From NCBI RefSeq assembly GCF_034424315.1, contig NZ_CP139972.1, positions 806,001-870,000 of the forward strand: a stretch of DNA of 64,000 nucleotides. Reading direction: 5' to 3'. Numbering within the stretch: position 1 is the stretch's first letter; each line of letters starts with the position of its first letter. Below the pieces are notes generated by a model. The model was not told the DNA's origin. It saw nothing but the letters and a program-made list of their open reading frames with translations, and searched no databases. A program made the position numbers and the translations under genes. This DNA comes from Chitinophaga sancti (lineage in GTDB: Bacteria > Bacteroidota > Bacteroidia > Chitinophagales > Chitinophagaceae). Positions 9,425-19,303 of the stretch are shown here, in pieces.

Positions 9425-9670
9425 TTAGGCTTCCCCTCTCAGTACCATTTCAATATGCTCCTTTACCGGGCTACTAAACCCTTCTACAGTAATCTTTGGA
9501 TGCTGATCCAGATTGATTGTAATCCGTCCGTTTTCATTTACCAGTGTGTCAGACAGAGGCTCCAGTAATGCATGCATTTGCCTTACACCCATTTGTGCAA
9601 GTTGGTTCATGACAGTATCTTCCAGCTGATGGAATTCACGATTCTTGTAAGAATAGATAACCTGGATCAT
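9425..9670 (-). CDS. Small hypothetical protein (81 aa)
   Basis: This 81-residue protein (start MIQVIYSYKNREFHQLED) has a predicted alpha/beta composition with no membrane segment and no Cys. It sits convergent to the YihY gene and divergent from the S9 peptidase. I do not recognise the family. The region ITINLDQHPKITVEGFSS looks like two beta strands. It is probably real because the open frame fills the gap with normal codon use, but nothing about its job can be read. Confidence 0.6.
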   Translation of the reverse strand: MIQVIYSYKNREFHQLEDTVMNQLAQMGVRQMHALLEPLSDTLVNENGRITINLDQHPKITVEGFSSPVKEHIEMVLRGEA

Positions 9671-10077
9671 AGTGTTACAGTTTTCAAAGGATGATTAAAT
9701 AATTAATACTTGTTCTTCTTCTTATTGCCGGTTACGCTATCACCCCGTTTACAATAAGGATGATAAATAGTTTTCATTGGATGAATTGTAATATATGTCC
9801 CCAAAGAATGAGCAAAAATCAAACCAGTTGAATGCCTCTGTAAATATATAAATATTATTAATAACTAGTTGTATTTCACTTTTATAAAACTTTTCCACAA
9901 TCTTTTTCCACAAGGATGATAGGCAGAATAAAGCGTATGGGTCTTTTCCTGGATATAATGCCCCTTTTTATGAAATACTTTTGATATTCCTTTTAAATGC
10001 CCGGGGCCTGCAATTCTGGTACAGACGGCATCCAAATAAATCTGAATATCGTTATCTTGCCGCCTCAAACTTAGCAG
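9671..10077. other. 407-bp non-coding divergent region
   Basis: No convincing gene is seen. The middle (9830-9890) is very AT-rich. Two TTTTCCACA words occur at 9891-9899 and 9904-9912. Close to the S9 peptidase start, TATCTTGC at 10053-10060 resembles a -7 element. Promoters for both divergent neighbours must lie here. Confidence 0.5.
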
Positions 10078-12261
10078 ATGCGCAAATTTCGTTACACAAA
10101 TCTATTCCTGGTGCTGGCTTGCCTCACTGCCACCACAGCAGTAGCGCAGCCCGGGCAATCAACAAAATGGAGCCGTGACGGGCAATATATTTATCAGCCA
10201 TCTATCAGTTCTATCGTTGCGGTAAAGCTCTCGGATGGTTCCCAAACAGAAAAAGTTCCAGGCAGGTTATTGACCCAGGGTAATTACCAGATCAGGATCC
10301 GCGACTTTGACTTCTCTGCTGACGAAAAGAAACTCCTTGTGTATGCCAACGCTGAACGTGTATGGCGCTACGATACCCGCGGGGATTATTATGTACTGGA
10401 TCTCAGTAATAATAACCTGAAGAAAATCGGTGCAGACCTGCCGCCATCTTCCCTCATGTTTGCCAAGTTTTCGCCCGATGCCACACAGGTAGCTTACGTA
10501 AGCGGGCATAACCTCTACGTGGAGGATCTGGCTACCGGCAAGCGCAAGGCCCTGACTACAGACGGTACCCGCCGCCTCATCAACGGTACTTTCGACTGGG
10601 CCTATGAAGAAGAATTCGGTTGCCGCGATGGCTTCCGCTGGAGCCCTGATAGCAAGTCTATCGCCTACTGGCAGATCGATGCCACCAGGATCAGAGACTT
10701 CCTCATGATCGACAACACTGACTCTATCTATTCTTACACTGTTCCGGTAGAATATCCGAAAGCAGGTGAAAGCCCTTCTGCCTGTCGTGTGGGCGTAGTA
10801 GATATCGCTACTGCCAAGACCACCTGGCTGCAGGTTCCCGGCGATGCACAGCAACACTACATTCCCCGCATGGAATGGGTACCTGGCAAAAATGACCTCA
10901 TCCTGCAACAGCTAAACCGCAAGCAGAATGAAAGTATCCTTTTCCTCGCGAACGCTGCTACCGGCAAAGCCACTTCCTTTTATAAAGAAACAGACTCCGC
11001 CTGGATCGACGTGAAATCCCGCTGGGATGAACGCGATATCAGTGGCTGGGATTTTCTTGCCAACGGACAGTCATTCGTTTGGGTAAGTGAAAAAGACGGC
11101 TGGCGTCATCTCTATACCGTAGATATGAAAGGGAAGGAGCAGTTGATCACGCCAGGTAACTACGATGTAATCAACCTGCTGAAAGTAGACGAAGCACACA
11201 AAGTAGCTTACATCCTCGCTTCACCGGACGATGCTACCCAGCAATATCTTTACAAGGTTTCCCTGGATGGTAAAGGCAAGCCGGAGCGCATCTCTCCGCT
11301 GTCAGAACCAGGTACACATGGCTACGAAATTTCTCCGGATGCACAGTATGCACTGCATGATTTCTCTAACCACTACTACCGCAATCAGCAGGAAATAGTG
11401 AAGCTCGCTACACACAAAACCGGCGAGGGAGAGCAGATCTATAAAGACATTATCAGTTCCCGCCGTATCCAGAAACAGGAGTTCTTTAATGTAACGACTG
11501 TAGATGGTGTAACGATGACAGGCTGGATGGCGAAGCCTAACAACTTTGACTCTACGAAGAAATACCCTGTTGTATTCTATGTATATGGTGAGCCGGCCGG
11601 TGCTACCACGCTGGATCAATACGGTGCAGGTTACAACCACCTGTACAATGGCGATATGGCAGCAGATGGTTACATCTATGTTTCCCTGGATAACAGAGGT
11701 ACACCACAACCTAAAGGCAGAACATGGCGCAAGGCGATCTATCGTAAGGTAGGTATTCTGAATGCACGTGACCAGGCAATGGGGGCGAAGGAGCTGTTCA
11801 GAGAACACAGTTATATGGATACTTCCCGTGTAGCCGTATGGGGTTGGAGCGGCGGCGGTTCTATGACACTGAACCTGATGTTCCAGTATCCTGAAATATA
11901 CAAGACAGGTATTGCAATTGCTGCCGTTGGTAACCAGCTGACCTATGATAATATTTACCAGGAACGGTACATGGGATTGCCAGCGGAAAACAGGGAGGAT
12001 TTTGTGAAAGGATCACCAATCACTTATGCGAAGAACCTGCGAGGGAACCTCTTATATGTACATGGTACAGGTGATGATAATGTACATTATCAGAATGCGG
12101 AAATGCTGCTGAATGAGCTGATCAAATATAACAAGATCTTCCAGTTCATGGCTTATCCGAACCGTACGCATGGTATCAGTGAAGGCGAAGGTACCAGGAG
12201 ACATTTAGCTAATTTGTATACTAATTATTTGAAAGAGCATTGTGCGCCGGGTGCCAGGTAA
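10078..12261 (+). CDS. Secreted S9 family dipeptidyl peptidase (DPP-IV-like)
   Basis: This 727-residue serine peptidase has a cleavable signal peptide (residues 1-23, ending AVA-QPG). Next comes a DPP-IV-type beta-propeller domain (about 60-460; DWAYEEEFGCRDGFRWSPD carries the Glu pair that binds the substrate amino terminus in DPP-IV). The alpha/beta hydrolase domain has nucleophile motif GWSGGGSM near 588, the Asp of HGTGDDNVH near 661 and the His of RTHGISE near 697. It should act in the periplasm, removing dipeptides from peptide N-termini, with Xaa-Pro preferred in the family. It is monocistronic. Confidence 0.95.
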   Translation: MRKFRYTNLFLVLACLTATTAVAQPGQSTKWSRDGQYIYQPSISSIVAVKLSDGSQTEKVPGRLLTQGNYQIRIRDFDFSADEKKLLVYANAERVWRYDTRGDYYVLDLSNNNLKKIGADLPPSSLMFAKFSPDATQVAYVSGHNLYVEDLATGKRKALTTDGTRRLINGTFDWAYEEEFGCRDGFRWSPDSKSIAYWQIDATRIRDFLMIDNTDSIYSYTVPVEYPKAGESPSACRVGVVDIATAKTTWLQVPGDAQQHYIPRMEWVPGKNDLILQQLNRKQNESILFLANAATGKATSFYKETDSAWIDVKSRWDERDISGWDFLANGQSFVWVSEKDGWRHLYTVDMKGKEQLITPGNYDVINLLKVDEAHKVAYILASPDDATQQYLYKVSLDGKGKPERISPLSEPGTHGYEISPDAQYALHDFSNHYYRNQQEIVKLATHKTGEGEQIYKDIISSRRIQKQEFFNVTTVDGVTMTGWMAKPNNFDSTKKYPVVFYVYGEPAGATTLDQYGAGYNHLYNGDMAADGYIYVSLDNRGTPQPKGRTWRKAIYRKVGILNARDQAMGAKELFREHSYMDTSRVAVWGWSGGGSMTLNLMFQYPEIYKTGIAIAAVGNQLTYDNIYQERYMGLPAENREDFVKGSPITYAKNLRGNLLYVHGTGDDNVHYQNAEMLLNELIKYNKIFQFMAYPNRTHGISEGEGTRRHLANLYTNYLKEHCAPGAR

Positions 12262-12314
12262 TAAAGGAACCTCGTATTTGCAGTTTATTTGAAAGATCAC
12301 TATGTCAGTACATA

Positions 12315-12382
12315 GAACTCATTTCATAATAGGTGTTTGTAATTGATAATCAATACTCAAATGGTAATTATGAAATGAGTTC
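12315..12382. repeat. 16-bp perfect inverted repeat upstream of a small membrane gene
   Basis: Arms GAACTCATTTCATAAT (12315-12330) and its exact complement (12367-12382) enclose a 36-nt AT-rich centre. They lie 16 nt before the ATG at 12398. There is no T-run, so a simple terminator is unlikely; an operator or leader hairpin is possible. Confidence 0.6.
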
Positions 12383-12397
12383 CAGTTAATATAAGTT

Positions 12398-12805
12398 ATG
12401 TCAAGAAGTAAGATTTTCGGAATTATCGCTGTTGTAGTTGTGATTGTATGTGCATTCCTGCCATGGATTACCGTTGGAAGTAAAACCGGCCCCCTGGATT
12501 TTACCGGGTTGAATACTTTTAATTCCAATTTTGGTGAACCCGGGAAAGTAAATGTTTTCTTTGGCGTGGTGGTGGGACTCCTGTTTTTGCTGAAAGGGAA
12601 AATGGCGCCAAGGATCAATCTTTTCCTTGCAGCATTTTTAGTAGCGTGGACGTTCAGAAATTTGTTGCTGTTCAGCAGGTGTGAGATGGGAGAGTGCCCG
12701 GAAAGGCATGTTGCCTTGTTCCTGTCATTGGTTGCGTCACTGGGCGCTTTTGTTGCTGTGATGTTTACAAATAACGGACGGCCTGCAGAGAAAAAAGAGA
12801 ATTAA
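12398..12805 (+). CDS. Small four-helix membrane protein, unknown function
   Basis: This 135-residue protein has four predicted membrane helices (about 5-25, 50-67, 72-92 and 105-125), short loops and a Lys/Glu-rich C-terminus. A CEMGECPE loop between helices 3 and 4 contains two cysteines. I do not recognise a named family. It has its own upstream inverted repeat and is convergent with the VIT1-like gene across a shared terminator. Confidence 0.72.
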   Translation: MSRSKIFGIIAVVVVIVCAFLPWITVGSKTGPLDFTGLNTFNSNFGEPGKVNVFFGVVVGLLFLLKGKMAPRINLFLAAFLVAWTFRNLLLFSRCEMGECPERHVALFLSLVASLGAFVAVMFTNNGRPAEKKEN

Positions 12806-12813
12806 GAAATTGT

Positions 12814-12850
12814 GAGGGTTTTCATGAATATTGCATGAGTGAAAACCCTC
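12814..12850. terminator. Bidirectional terminator hairpin
   Basis: Eleven-bp perfect arms (GAGGGTTTTCA and TGAAAACCCTC) lie between two convergent genes. Confidence 0.75.
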
Positions 12851-12861
12851 GAAAATATACC

Positions 12862-13506
12862 TTAACGAAAGATCATCGCCATGATCCAGGCACCCAAATA
12901 GACGGCTCCTGTATACCCGATATTTCTCAATATCATTGGTAATGCCGGCTGGCTGGTCATCCTGGATTTTATAAAGCTGAATATGACCATCAGCACAAAA
13001 CAGCATGTTACACTATTCTGTGCGGCCCGGTAGAAATTCTCATTTTTGAGATAAGGGAGTAATGGCAGAATGCCTCCCACCAGGAAAAAGATCCCTGTAG
13101 TTACTGCACTCAGCAGTGCACGGCCCAGATTGAAATGGGTCACTGCCACCTGTTCTTCCTGTAACGTATTTTCCCAGTCATTAGCATCTTTCTCCATTTC
13201 GCTGGCAATATCGGCGATGATGTGATGCCCTATTTCCAGGTCTTCCAGTTTCCGGCGTTCTTCGGCAGAAAGTGTTCCCACATCATGCTGGGTATCGCCT
13301 TTGTTGGCATAGTAAGCGGTGATCATGACCAGCAGGCTGCCTATGAGCCAGATCATGGTATTGATGGTATAGAACCGCTGAACTGTGATGTCCAGGTCGT
13401 GTGACAGGAAGGTGGTGAACAACAACAGCAGCAGGCCTTCCGGAAAGCCTATGATGAAATCTGTCTTCCAGCCGGTACTTCGGATAGCTTTAATATTTTC
13501 GGACAT
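12862..13506 (-). CDS. VIT1/CCC1-like transmembrane protein
   Basis: This 214-residue protein follows the VIT1/CCC1 pattern: an N-terminal helix pair starting KTDFIIGFPEGLLLLLFTTF, an acidic cytoplasmic stretch (about 70-115; SAEERRKLEDLEIGHHIIAD and ANDWENTLQEEQ) where the metal-binding helices sit, and three C-terminal helices (AVTTGIFFLVGGILPLLPYL and following). Characterised relatives move Fe2+ or Mn2+ across membranes, so metal detoxification or storage is plausible. The ligand is not determinable here. Confidence 0.82.
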   Translation of the reverse strand: MSENIKAIRSTGWKTDFIIGFPEGLLLLLFTTFLSHDLDITVQRFYTINTMIWLIGSLLVMITAYYANKGDTQHDVGTLSAEERRKLEDLEIGHHIIADIASEMEKDANDWENTLQEEQVAVTHFNLGRALLSAVTTGIFFLVGGILPLLPYLKNENFYRAAQNSVTCCFVLMVIFSFIKSRMTSQPALPMILRNIGYTGAVYLGAWIMAMIFR

Positions 13507-13595
13507 GTAGTGGGATTATAGGTTTGTCGTTTACGAACATACCATGACTTTTCAGCATTTTAATGCGAATATGCCTTCAAGGAACATGCCTGACT

Positions 13596-14828
13596 TTATA
13601 AGATCTCCAGACTACGCCCTATTATTTCCACACTTTCCTTCACCTGTGCGGCGGTGATGAGCAAGGGTGGCGCAAACCTGATTTTATCTCCATGCGTTGG
13701 TTTGGCCAGGAGGCCATTTTCTTTCAGTGCCAGGCAGAGATCCCAGGCCGCTTCCGGGTTTGCGTGATGGATGACAATGGCGTTGAGGAGTCCTTTCCCC
13801 CGGATGCTGCTAATATGTGGGGAGGCGAGTGCTGCCAGTTCTGTTCTTAACAGTTCTCCCATGGCCGCTGCATTTTCAGCCATCTTTTCTGTTTTCAATA
13901 CTGTCAGCGCAGCCATGGCCACCTTGCAGGCAAGCGGGTTTCCTCCATAGGTGCTACCGTGTTCACCTGGTTTGATGGTGAGCATAATCTCATCATTGGC
14001 CAGTACGGCTGCTACCGGCAGCAGGCCACCAGACAAGGCTTTACCGAGAATGAGGATATCCGGGCGTACGTTTTCATGATCACATGCCAGCATTTTACCG
14101 GTGCGTGCAAGGCCGGTTTGAATTTCATCTGCAATGAAGAGCACCTGGGCATCTTCGCAGTATTGACGGGCTTTGGCGAGGTAGCCTTCATCAGGCACCA
14201 CTACGCCGGCTTCGCCCTGGATGGGTTCCAGTAAGAAGCCAGCCACGTTTTTATCCTGCAGCGCTTTTTCCAGCGCAGGCAGGTTATTATAAGGAATCAC
14301 TTCATAACCGGGCATAAAGGGACCAAAATCAGTGCGGGAGCTGGGATCAGTGCTGAATGATATGACGTTCAGGGTACGGCCGTGGAAATTATTGGCACAT
14401 ACAATGATCTTAGCCTTGTTTTCAGGGATGCCTTTTACAATATATCCCCAGCGACGGGCCAGTTTCAGGGCCGTTTCGACAGCTTCCACACCGGTGTTCA
14501 TGGGGAGGACTTTGTCGAAGCCGAAGTACCCGGTGATAAATGCTGCGTATTCACCCAGGAGGTCATTGTGAAAGGCACGGGAGGTTAGTGTCAGTTTTTG
14601 CGCCTGATCAATGAGTGCCTGCACAAGAACGGGGTGGCAGTGACCCTGGTTGACGGCGGAGTAGCCGGACAGGAAATCGTAATATCGTTTACCATCTACG
14701 TCGTAAAGGAATACACCTTCCCCGCGGTCGAGTACTACAGGGAGCGGGTGGTAATTATGTGCGCCGTATTGTTCTTCCAGTTCCAGGTAATGCCGGGTCT
14801 TTTCACTTATCTTGAATGATTGTAACAT
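13596..14828 (-). CDS. rocD: Ornithine aminotransferase
   Basis: This PLP-dependent class III aminotransferase of 410 residues converts ornithine and 2-oxoglutarate to glutamate-5-semialdehyde and glutamate. Visible motifs are the N-terminal [36 protein letters not shown], the PLP Asp region [17 protein letters not shown] and the Schiff-base lysine in LGKALSGG near residue 258. These are characteristic of ornithine aminotransferase rather than acetylornithine aminotransferase. It is transcribed alone from the - strand. Confidence 0.95.
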   Translation of the reverse strand: MLQSFKISEKTRHYLELEEQYGAHNYHPLPVVLDRGEGVFLYDVDGKRYYDFLSGYSAVNQGHCHPVLVQALIDQAQKLTLTSRAFHNDLLGEYAAFITGYFGFDKVLPMNTGVEAVETALKLARRWGYIVKGIPENKAKIIVCANNFHGRTLNVISFSTDPSSRTDFGPFMPGYEVIPYNNLPALEKALQDKNVAGFLLEPIQGEAGVVVPDEGYLAKARQYCEDAQVLFIADEIQTGLARTGKMLACDHENVRPDILILGKALSGGLLPVAAVLANDEIMLTIKPGEHGSTYGGNPLACKVAMAALTVLKTEKMAENAAAMGELLRTELAALASPHISSIRGKGLLNAIVIHHANPEAAWDLCLALKENGLLAKPTHGDKIRFAPPLLITAAQVKESVEIIGRSLEIL

Positions 14829-14865
14829 ACATTACAAAAGTAAGGTTTATAGCGAAGGGTTTAGG

Positions 14866-14900
14866 AAAAATCGCTTCCGCCTTTGGCAGCAACGATTTTT
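14866..14900 (-). terminator. Probable terminator of the acyl-CoA-binding protein gene
   Basis: Eight-bp arms (AAAAATCG and CGATTTTT) lie downstream of the 14951 stop codon on the - strand, ending in a T tract. The internal sequence resembles other hairpins in the window, near 17940 and 21941. Confidence 0.5.
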
Positions 14901-14950
14901 CCGCAGATCCTTATCGGCCTTTGGTCGGCCGGCAATGAATTTAAAGCAGA

Positions 14951-15208
14951 TCAGTTTTTTAGTTTTGTGACCAGTTGGATGTATTCTTCCATGGCAGCTT
15001 CCGAGGTTTTCCCTCTCAATTCCTCCCATGCCTGGTACTTCGCCTTTGCTACAAAATCAAAAGGATTGGCAGGTGGCTCTGCCGTATTATCTCCCTCGGT
15101 AGCCTGCTTATACAGGGAATATAATTGTAATAAGATCTCATTAGAGGGCTTTTCAGACAATGTCTTGCTGTCGGCAACGGCTGTTTCGAATTGGGTTTTG
15201 AGGTCCAT
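14951..15208 (-). CDS. Acyl-CoA-binding protein
   Basis: This 85-residue four-helix ACBP has the ligand-binding signatures LYSLYKQATEGD (about 29-40) and KAKYQAWEELRGKT (about 54-67), in which the Tyr/Lys pairs contact the acyl-CoA 3'-phosphate and head group in characterised ACBPs. Length and motif spacing match stand-alone eukaryotic ACBPs. It probably buffers long-chain acyl-CoA in the cytoplasm. It is monocistronic, between rocD and divergent lepA. Confidence 0.93.
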   Translation of the reverse strand: MDLKTQFETAVADSKTLSEKPSNEILLQLYSLYKQATEGDNTAEPPANPFDFVAKAKYQAWEELRGKTSEAAMEEYIQLVTKLKN

Positions 15209-15287
15209 TTTATAAGTTTGTATTAAATATAGCCAAAATAGTATGAAATACCCGAACCCGGCATATTCAGGAATAGCAAAATTTAAA

Positions 15288-15295
15288 TACCTTTG
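15288..15295 (+). promoter_or_regulatory. -7 promoter element of lepA
   Basis: TACCTTTG matches TAnnTTTG exactly. A weak -33 (TTC at 15266-15268) lies 19 nt upstream. The lepA ATG is 45 nt downstream. Confidence 0.55.
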
Positions 15296-15340
15296 CGGCT
15301 TGACGCGGGGCGGAAGAAACGTCTTGTTTTATAAGCATAT

Positions 15341-17131
15341 ATGAAGAATATCAGGAATTTTTGCATCATTGCGCACATTGACCACGGTAAAAGTACATTG
15401 GCCGACAGGCTATTAGAGCATACCAAGACCATTTCTGAAAGGGATATGCAGGCGCAGGTCCTCGATGATATGGATCTCGAAAGAGAAAAGGGTATTACTA
15501 TTAAGAGCCATGCCATCCAGATGAACTATACGTTCAAGGGTGAACAATATGTATTTAACCTCATTGATACCCCCGGTCACGTGGACTTCTCTTACGAAGT
15601 ATCCCGCGCACTGGCTGCCTGCGAAGGTGCACTGCTGCTCGTAGACGCTGCCCAGGGTATTCAGGCACAGACCATTTCCAACCTGTACCTGGCACTGGAA
15701 AACGACCTGGAAATCATCCCGGTTATCAATAAAATCGATATGGAAGGGGCTATGATCCCCGAAGTAAAGGACCAGATCATCGAACTGATCGGCTGTAAGG
15801 AAGATGAGATCCTCCTGGCCTCCGGTAAGACCGGTATCGGTATCGAAGAGATCCTGGAAGCGATCGTAACCCGCATTCCTGCTCCAAAAGGTGACCAGGA
15901 AGCACCATTACAGGCGCTGATCTTCGATAGCGTTTTCAACTCCTTCCGCGGTATCATCGCTTATTACAGAATTTATAACGGTATCATCAAAAAAGGTGAG
16001 AAAATCCGTTTCGTAAATACCGGTCAGGAATACTTTGCCGACGAGGTGGGTGTACTGAAACTGGGCCTTTCCCCTCAGAAAGAAGTGAAAACCGGTGACG
16101 TAGGTTACATCATCACCGGGATCAAGAACGCCAAAGAGGTAAAGGTGGGTGATACCATCACCAGCATGGCCAACCCTTCCCTGGATGCTATCAAAGGTTT
16201 CGAGGAAGTAAAGCCAATGGTATTTGCCGGTATCTTCCCGGTGAACACCGAAGATTTCGAAGAGCTTCGTGACTGTATGGAAAAACTCCAGCTGAACGAT
16301 GCCTCCCTCACTTTCGAACTGGAAACATCCCAGGCCCTGGGCTTTGGCTTCCGATGCGGATTCCTGGGCATGCTGCACATGGAAATCATCCAGGAAAGAC
16401 TGGAAAGGGAGTTTAACCAAACGGTGATCACCACTGTACCGAACGTAAGCTTTATTGCTTATACCACCCGTCAGGAGGTCGTACTGGTAAACAACCCTTC
16501 CGAAATGCCTGATCCAAGCCGTATCGAGAGAATCGAGGAGCCATGGATCCGTGCACAGATCATTACAAAACCAGATTATATCGGTAATATCATGACCCTT
16601 TGCCTGGGCAAGAGAGGACTGCTCATCAACCAGAGCTACCTGACACCTACCCGTGTGGAGCTGATCTTCGAAATGCCGCTGACCGAAATCGTGTTTGACT
16701 TCTATGATAAACTGAAGAGCCAGACCCGTGGTTATGCATCATTCGACTATTCTCCGATCGGTATGAGAGATTCTGATATTGCGAAGATGGATATTCTGCT
16801 GAATGGCGATAAGGTGGATGCACTGAGTGCGTTGATTCACCGCAGCCGTGCGCAGGACTTTGGACGTAAATTGTGTGAAAAGCTGAGAGAATTGCTGCCC
16901 CGTCAGCAGTTTATGATCGCGATCCAGGCGGCTATTGGTGCGAAGATCCTGGCGCGTGAAACCATCAGTGCAATGCGTAAAGATGTGACCGCGAAGTGTT
17001 ATGGTGGTGATATCTCACGTAAGCGTAAACTGCTGGAGAAACAGAAAGAAGGTAAGAAGAGAATGAGGCAGATCGGAAACGTGGAGGTGCCACAGGAAGC
17101 GTTCCTGGCGGTACTGAAACTGGACGAATAG
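15341..17131 (+). CDS. lepA: Elongation factor 4 (ribosome back-translocase)
   Basis: This is the translational GTPase LepA/EF4, 596 residues, the family's normal size. G motifs are [14 protein letters not shown] (G1), [13 protein letters not shown] (G2 region), [12 protein letters not shown] (G3) and NKIDM (G4). The LepA-specific C-terminal domain ends in [20 protein letters not shown] and [13 protein letters not shown]. It acts on the ribosome and is thought to help with stalled or mistranslocated complexes and subunit biogenesis. It is monocistronic, followed by two hairpins. Confidence 0.97.
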   Translation: MKNIRNFCIIAHIDHGKSTLADRLLEHTKTISERDMQAQVLDDMDLEREKGITIKSHAIQMNYTFKGEQYVFNLIDTPGHVDFSYEVSRALAACEGALLLVDAAQGIQAQTISNLYLALENDLEIIPVINKIDMEGAMIPEVKDQIIELIGCKEDEILLASGKTGIGIEEILEAIVTRIPAPKGDQEAPLQALIFDSVFNSFRGIIAYYRIYNGIIKKGEKIRFVNTGQEYFADEVGVLKLGLSPQKEVKTGDVGYIITGIKNAKEVKVGDTITSMANPSLDAIKGFEEVKPMVFAGIFPVNTEDFEELRDCMEKLQLNDASLTFELETSQALGFGFRCGFLGMLHMEIIQERLEREFNQTVITTVPNVSFIAYTTRQEVVLVNNPSEMPDPSRIERIEEPWIRAQIITKPDYIGNIMTLCLGKRGLLINQSYLTPTRVELIFEMPLTEIVFDFYDKLKSQTRGYASFDYSPIGMRDSDIAKMDILLNGDKVDALSALIHRSRAQDFGRKLCEKLRELLPRQQFMIAIQAAIGAKILARETISAMRKDVTAKCYGGDISRKRKLLEKQKEGKKRMRQIGNVEVPQEAFLAVLKLDE

Positions 17132-17170
17132 TCTGTATTGGGTGCTTTAAAATAGGTATTAAAAAGTTAG

Positions 17171-17197
17171 TAGGCTGTGTTGTAATGACACAGCCTA
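17171..17197 (+). terminator. lepA terminator
   Basis: Arms TAGGCTGTGT and ACACAGCCTA, loop 7 nt, followed by a short T stretch. Confidence 0.75.
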
Positions 17198-17257
17198 TTT
17201 AATTTGGTGGCAGTGGTCTTCGCCCGCGGCCCGCTTAGAGATTTTAGGATAGGCATA

Positions 17258-17292
17258 AAAAAGCCGGTCGTATAATATGCGACCGGCTTTTT
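17258..17292. terminator. Bidirectional terminator before the DUF6580-like gene
   Basis: Perfect 13-bp arms (AAAAAGCCGGTCG and complement) around a 9-nt loop, with A and T tracts. It lies between convergent lepA and the 17308 gene. Confidence 0.9.
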
Positions 17293-17307
17293 AAAATAAG
17301 TTTATTA

Positions 17308-17901
17308 TTATGCTAACTGCTTCTTAGGATGGAAGGAGATCTGCCTGATCAGTTCCCATGCACCAAACAGTACCGCACTAAAGAAGATATTACCGAGAAT
17401 ACCATTCAGCGCAAAGCTGCTGAACAGGTCTCCCTGTTTGTAGAAAGGAATACCGGCTGCATAGCAGGCAACCAGGCCACTGAGCGTATGCGGATATAAA
17501 TTGGTAGTAACGAAAGTACCAAGGTTGGTAATTAAAAAGAAAAGAACACCCGTACCGATGCTGGCAACCAGGATGGTAAGTGCGTCTGCTTTTTTAATAC
17601 GGGTTGCGATCCAGGTGATGAGCAGGAATGCGCCGTATACAAAGAAGAGCTGACCGATGTAAACGCCATATAAGGCCTGTACATTGGTGAACATCTGAAG
17701 GAAAAGATCACTCAGGAAAAGGGTAAGGATGGGTAACAGATAAGCCAGGCGTTTGTTGCGGATCATCATGCCACCAAAGAGCGCCGAAGCACCGATGGCG
17801 TTAAAGTTCCATAACTGGAGATTGGTGGTGATGACACGGCTGATAATAGCCAGGAAGATCAGTACAGCGATCATTATGTATTCACGGGTATCTTTCTTCA
17901 T
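17308..17901 (-). CDS. DUF6580-like integral membrane protein
   Basis: This 197-residue protein has five or six membrane helices. LWNFNAIGASALFGGMMIRN near residue 28 and the final AVLFGAWELIRQISFHPKKQ resemble small ECF-transporter S-component-like membrane proteins annotated as DUF6580. A transport role is suggested by the fold type only; no ligand can be named. It is expressed on its own, with terminators on both sides. Confidence 0.75.
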   Translation of the reverse strand: MKKDTREYIMIAVLIFLAIISRVITTNLQLWNFNAIGASALFGGMMIRNKRLAYLLPILTLFLSDLFLQMFTNVQALYGVYIGQLFFVYGAFLLITWIATRIKKADALTILVASIGTGVLFFLITNLGTFVTTNLYPHTLSGLVACYAAGIPFYKQGDLFSSFALNGILGNIFFSAVLFGAWELIRQISFHPKKQLA

Positions 17902-17939
17902 TTGATCAGTTTATTTGTGCAAATATAGGGATATCAAAT

Positions 17940-17976
17940 AAAAAATCGCTTCCACTGAAGGCAGAAGCGATTTTTT
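17940..17976 (-). terminator. manA terminator
   Basis: AAAAAATCGCTTC pairs with GAAGCGATTTTTT around an 11-nt loop, directly after the manA stop codon on the - strand. Confidence 0.85.
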
Positions 17977-18000
17977 ATTAAATAAAATTCAATTATTAAA

Positions 18001-19218
18001 TTAAGCAGGAACCCCCGCTTTATAAATAACAACTTCATCCTTAGATTCAATCTGGTAGCTTGCATTATACAGCGCTGCCACAGATTGTCCTTTCGCTACC
18101 GGCAGGTTTACACCTCCTTCGCCTGTCACTGTAGCACTACCCTGGAGTACCAGCAGAATTTCTGTAGAAGTGCTGGTATGGTCATATTTCTGACCCGCTT
18201 TCAGCTCAATACGGCTTACTACAAAATCAGGTGCAGGTGAGGCATAAATGCTTTCCAGGCCACCTTTTACAGCATCTCCTTTCAGGATTTTTGGATGTAC
18301 AGCTTCGAAACGGGTATGTTTCAGCAATTCTGGTACATCGATATGCTTAGGGGTAAGGCCACCGCGTAAAACGTTGTCAGAGTTTGCCATCAGTTCCACA
18401 TTCTGGCCTTCGAGATAGGCATGTGGGATACCAGCATCCTGGAATACAGCCTCACCTTCATGTACTTCCATAATATTAAAGAAATAGATGGAGAAGATCC
18501 CTCTATCCAGTCTGTCGAGGCCCTGTGGATCGTTCGCGATTGCACGACCAGTCCAGAAGGCCGGATCTGACTTGTGCAGGGTACCCGCCTGGTAAGCAGG
18601 CAGTACTCTTTCCGCCAGCGGACGAAGGAATTTATTCACTTCTTCCTGTGGCAGTTCCATCACTGCTTTGTACAGGCCATAGTAACCATCTTTTTCGAAG
18701 ATAGGTGCCAGGCTGGCAAATTCAGGAACGGTTGTGAGTACTTTTTTCAGTTTATCTTCAGGCAGGAAGCCATGGAGCAGCCAGAATTCGCTGAGGGCTA
18801 CCATGATCTCCGGCTTATGGTTGGCATCTTTATAATTACGATGTGATGCATTCAGCGGGATGCCAGCTTCATTCTCGCGGGCAAATCCTTTTTCAGCTTC
18901 TACTTTTGTAGGGTGCACCTGGATAGACAACATGTCTTTTACATCGAGGATCTTAAACAGGAAAGGCAGTTCGCCGAAGCGATCCCATACTTTCTGACCG
19001 AGGGCCGCGGTAGGATCAGCTTTGATCAGTTGGTCGAGTGCAGTGGTCTGACCATCGGTGTCGATTTTAGAAGGGGCACTCTGGTGTGCACCCATCCAGT
19101 ATTCTGCGCTGGGATTGTTTGTTTCGGGGATGCCCAGGAGTGCCGGGATATAATGGAAACCACCCCATGCATAATTTTGAACCTTACCTACCAGCCTGAA
19201 TAGTTTCTTATCACTCAT
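18001..19218 (-). CDS. manA: Class I mannose-6-phosphate isomerase
   Basis: This zinc-dependent type I phosphomannose isomerase (405 residues) interconverts fructose-6-phosphate and mannose-6-phosphate, feeding GDP-mannose and glycan synthesis. Visible metal-site segments are LSIQVHPTKVEAEKGFAREN, the Glu of ANHKPEIMVAL, and GIPHAYLEGQNVELMANSDN with the conserved His and active-site Arg following. The C-terminal cupin (about 310-400) is present. The start MSDKKLFRLVGKVQNYAWGG matches family members. Confidence 0.95.
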   Translation of the reverse strand: MSDKKLFRLVGKVQNYAWGGFHYIPALLGIPETNNPSAEYWMGAHQSAPSKIDTDGQTTALDQLIKADPTAALGQKVWDRFGELPFLFKILDVKDMLSIQVHPTKVEAEKGFARENEAGIPLNASHRNYKDANHKPEIMVALSEFWLLHGFLPEDKLKKVLTTVPEFASLAPIFEKDGYYGLYKAVMELPQEEVNKFLRPLAERVLPAYQAGTLHKSDPAFWTGRAIANDPQGLDRLDRGIFSIYFFNIMEVHEGEAVFQDAGIPHAYLEGQNVELMANSDNVLRGGLTPKHIDVPELLKHTRFEAVHPKILKGDAVKGGLESIYASPAPDFVVSRIELKAGQKYDHTSTSTEILLVLQGSATVTGEGGVNLPVAKGQSVAALYNASYQIESKDEVVIYKAGVPA

Positions 19219-19303
19219 ATCTTATGCGTTATAATTGTTTATTTTCAATAACAGTGAACCTGAAAAATTTCCTCAAAGGAAGCTAAAAAATAATCAATAT
19301 CCA

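Noticed and set aside
9891..9912. Two DnaA-box-like TTTTCCACA words in an AT-rich spacer as an origin of replication
   Set aside because: Only two boxes, no dnaA, dnaN or other origin-linked genes nearby, and the same word occurs elsewhere (for example near 59806). A GC-skew plot of the genome would settle it.
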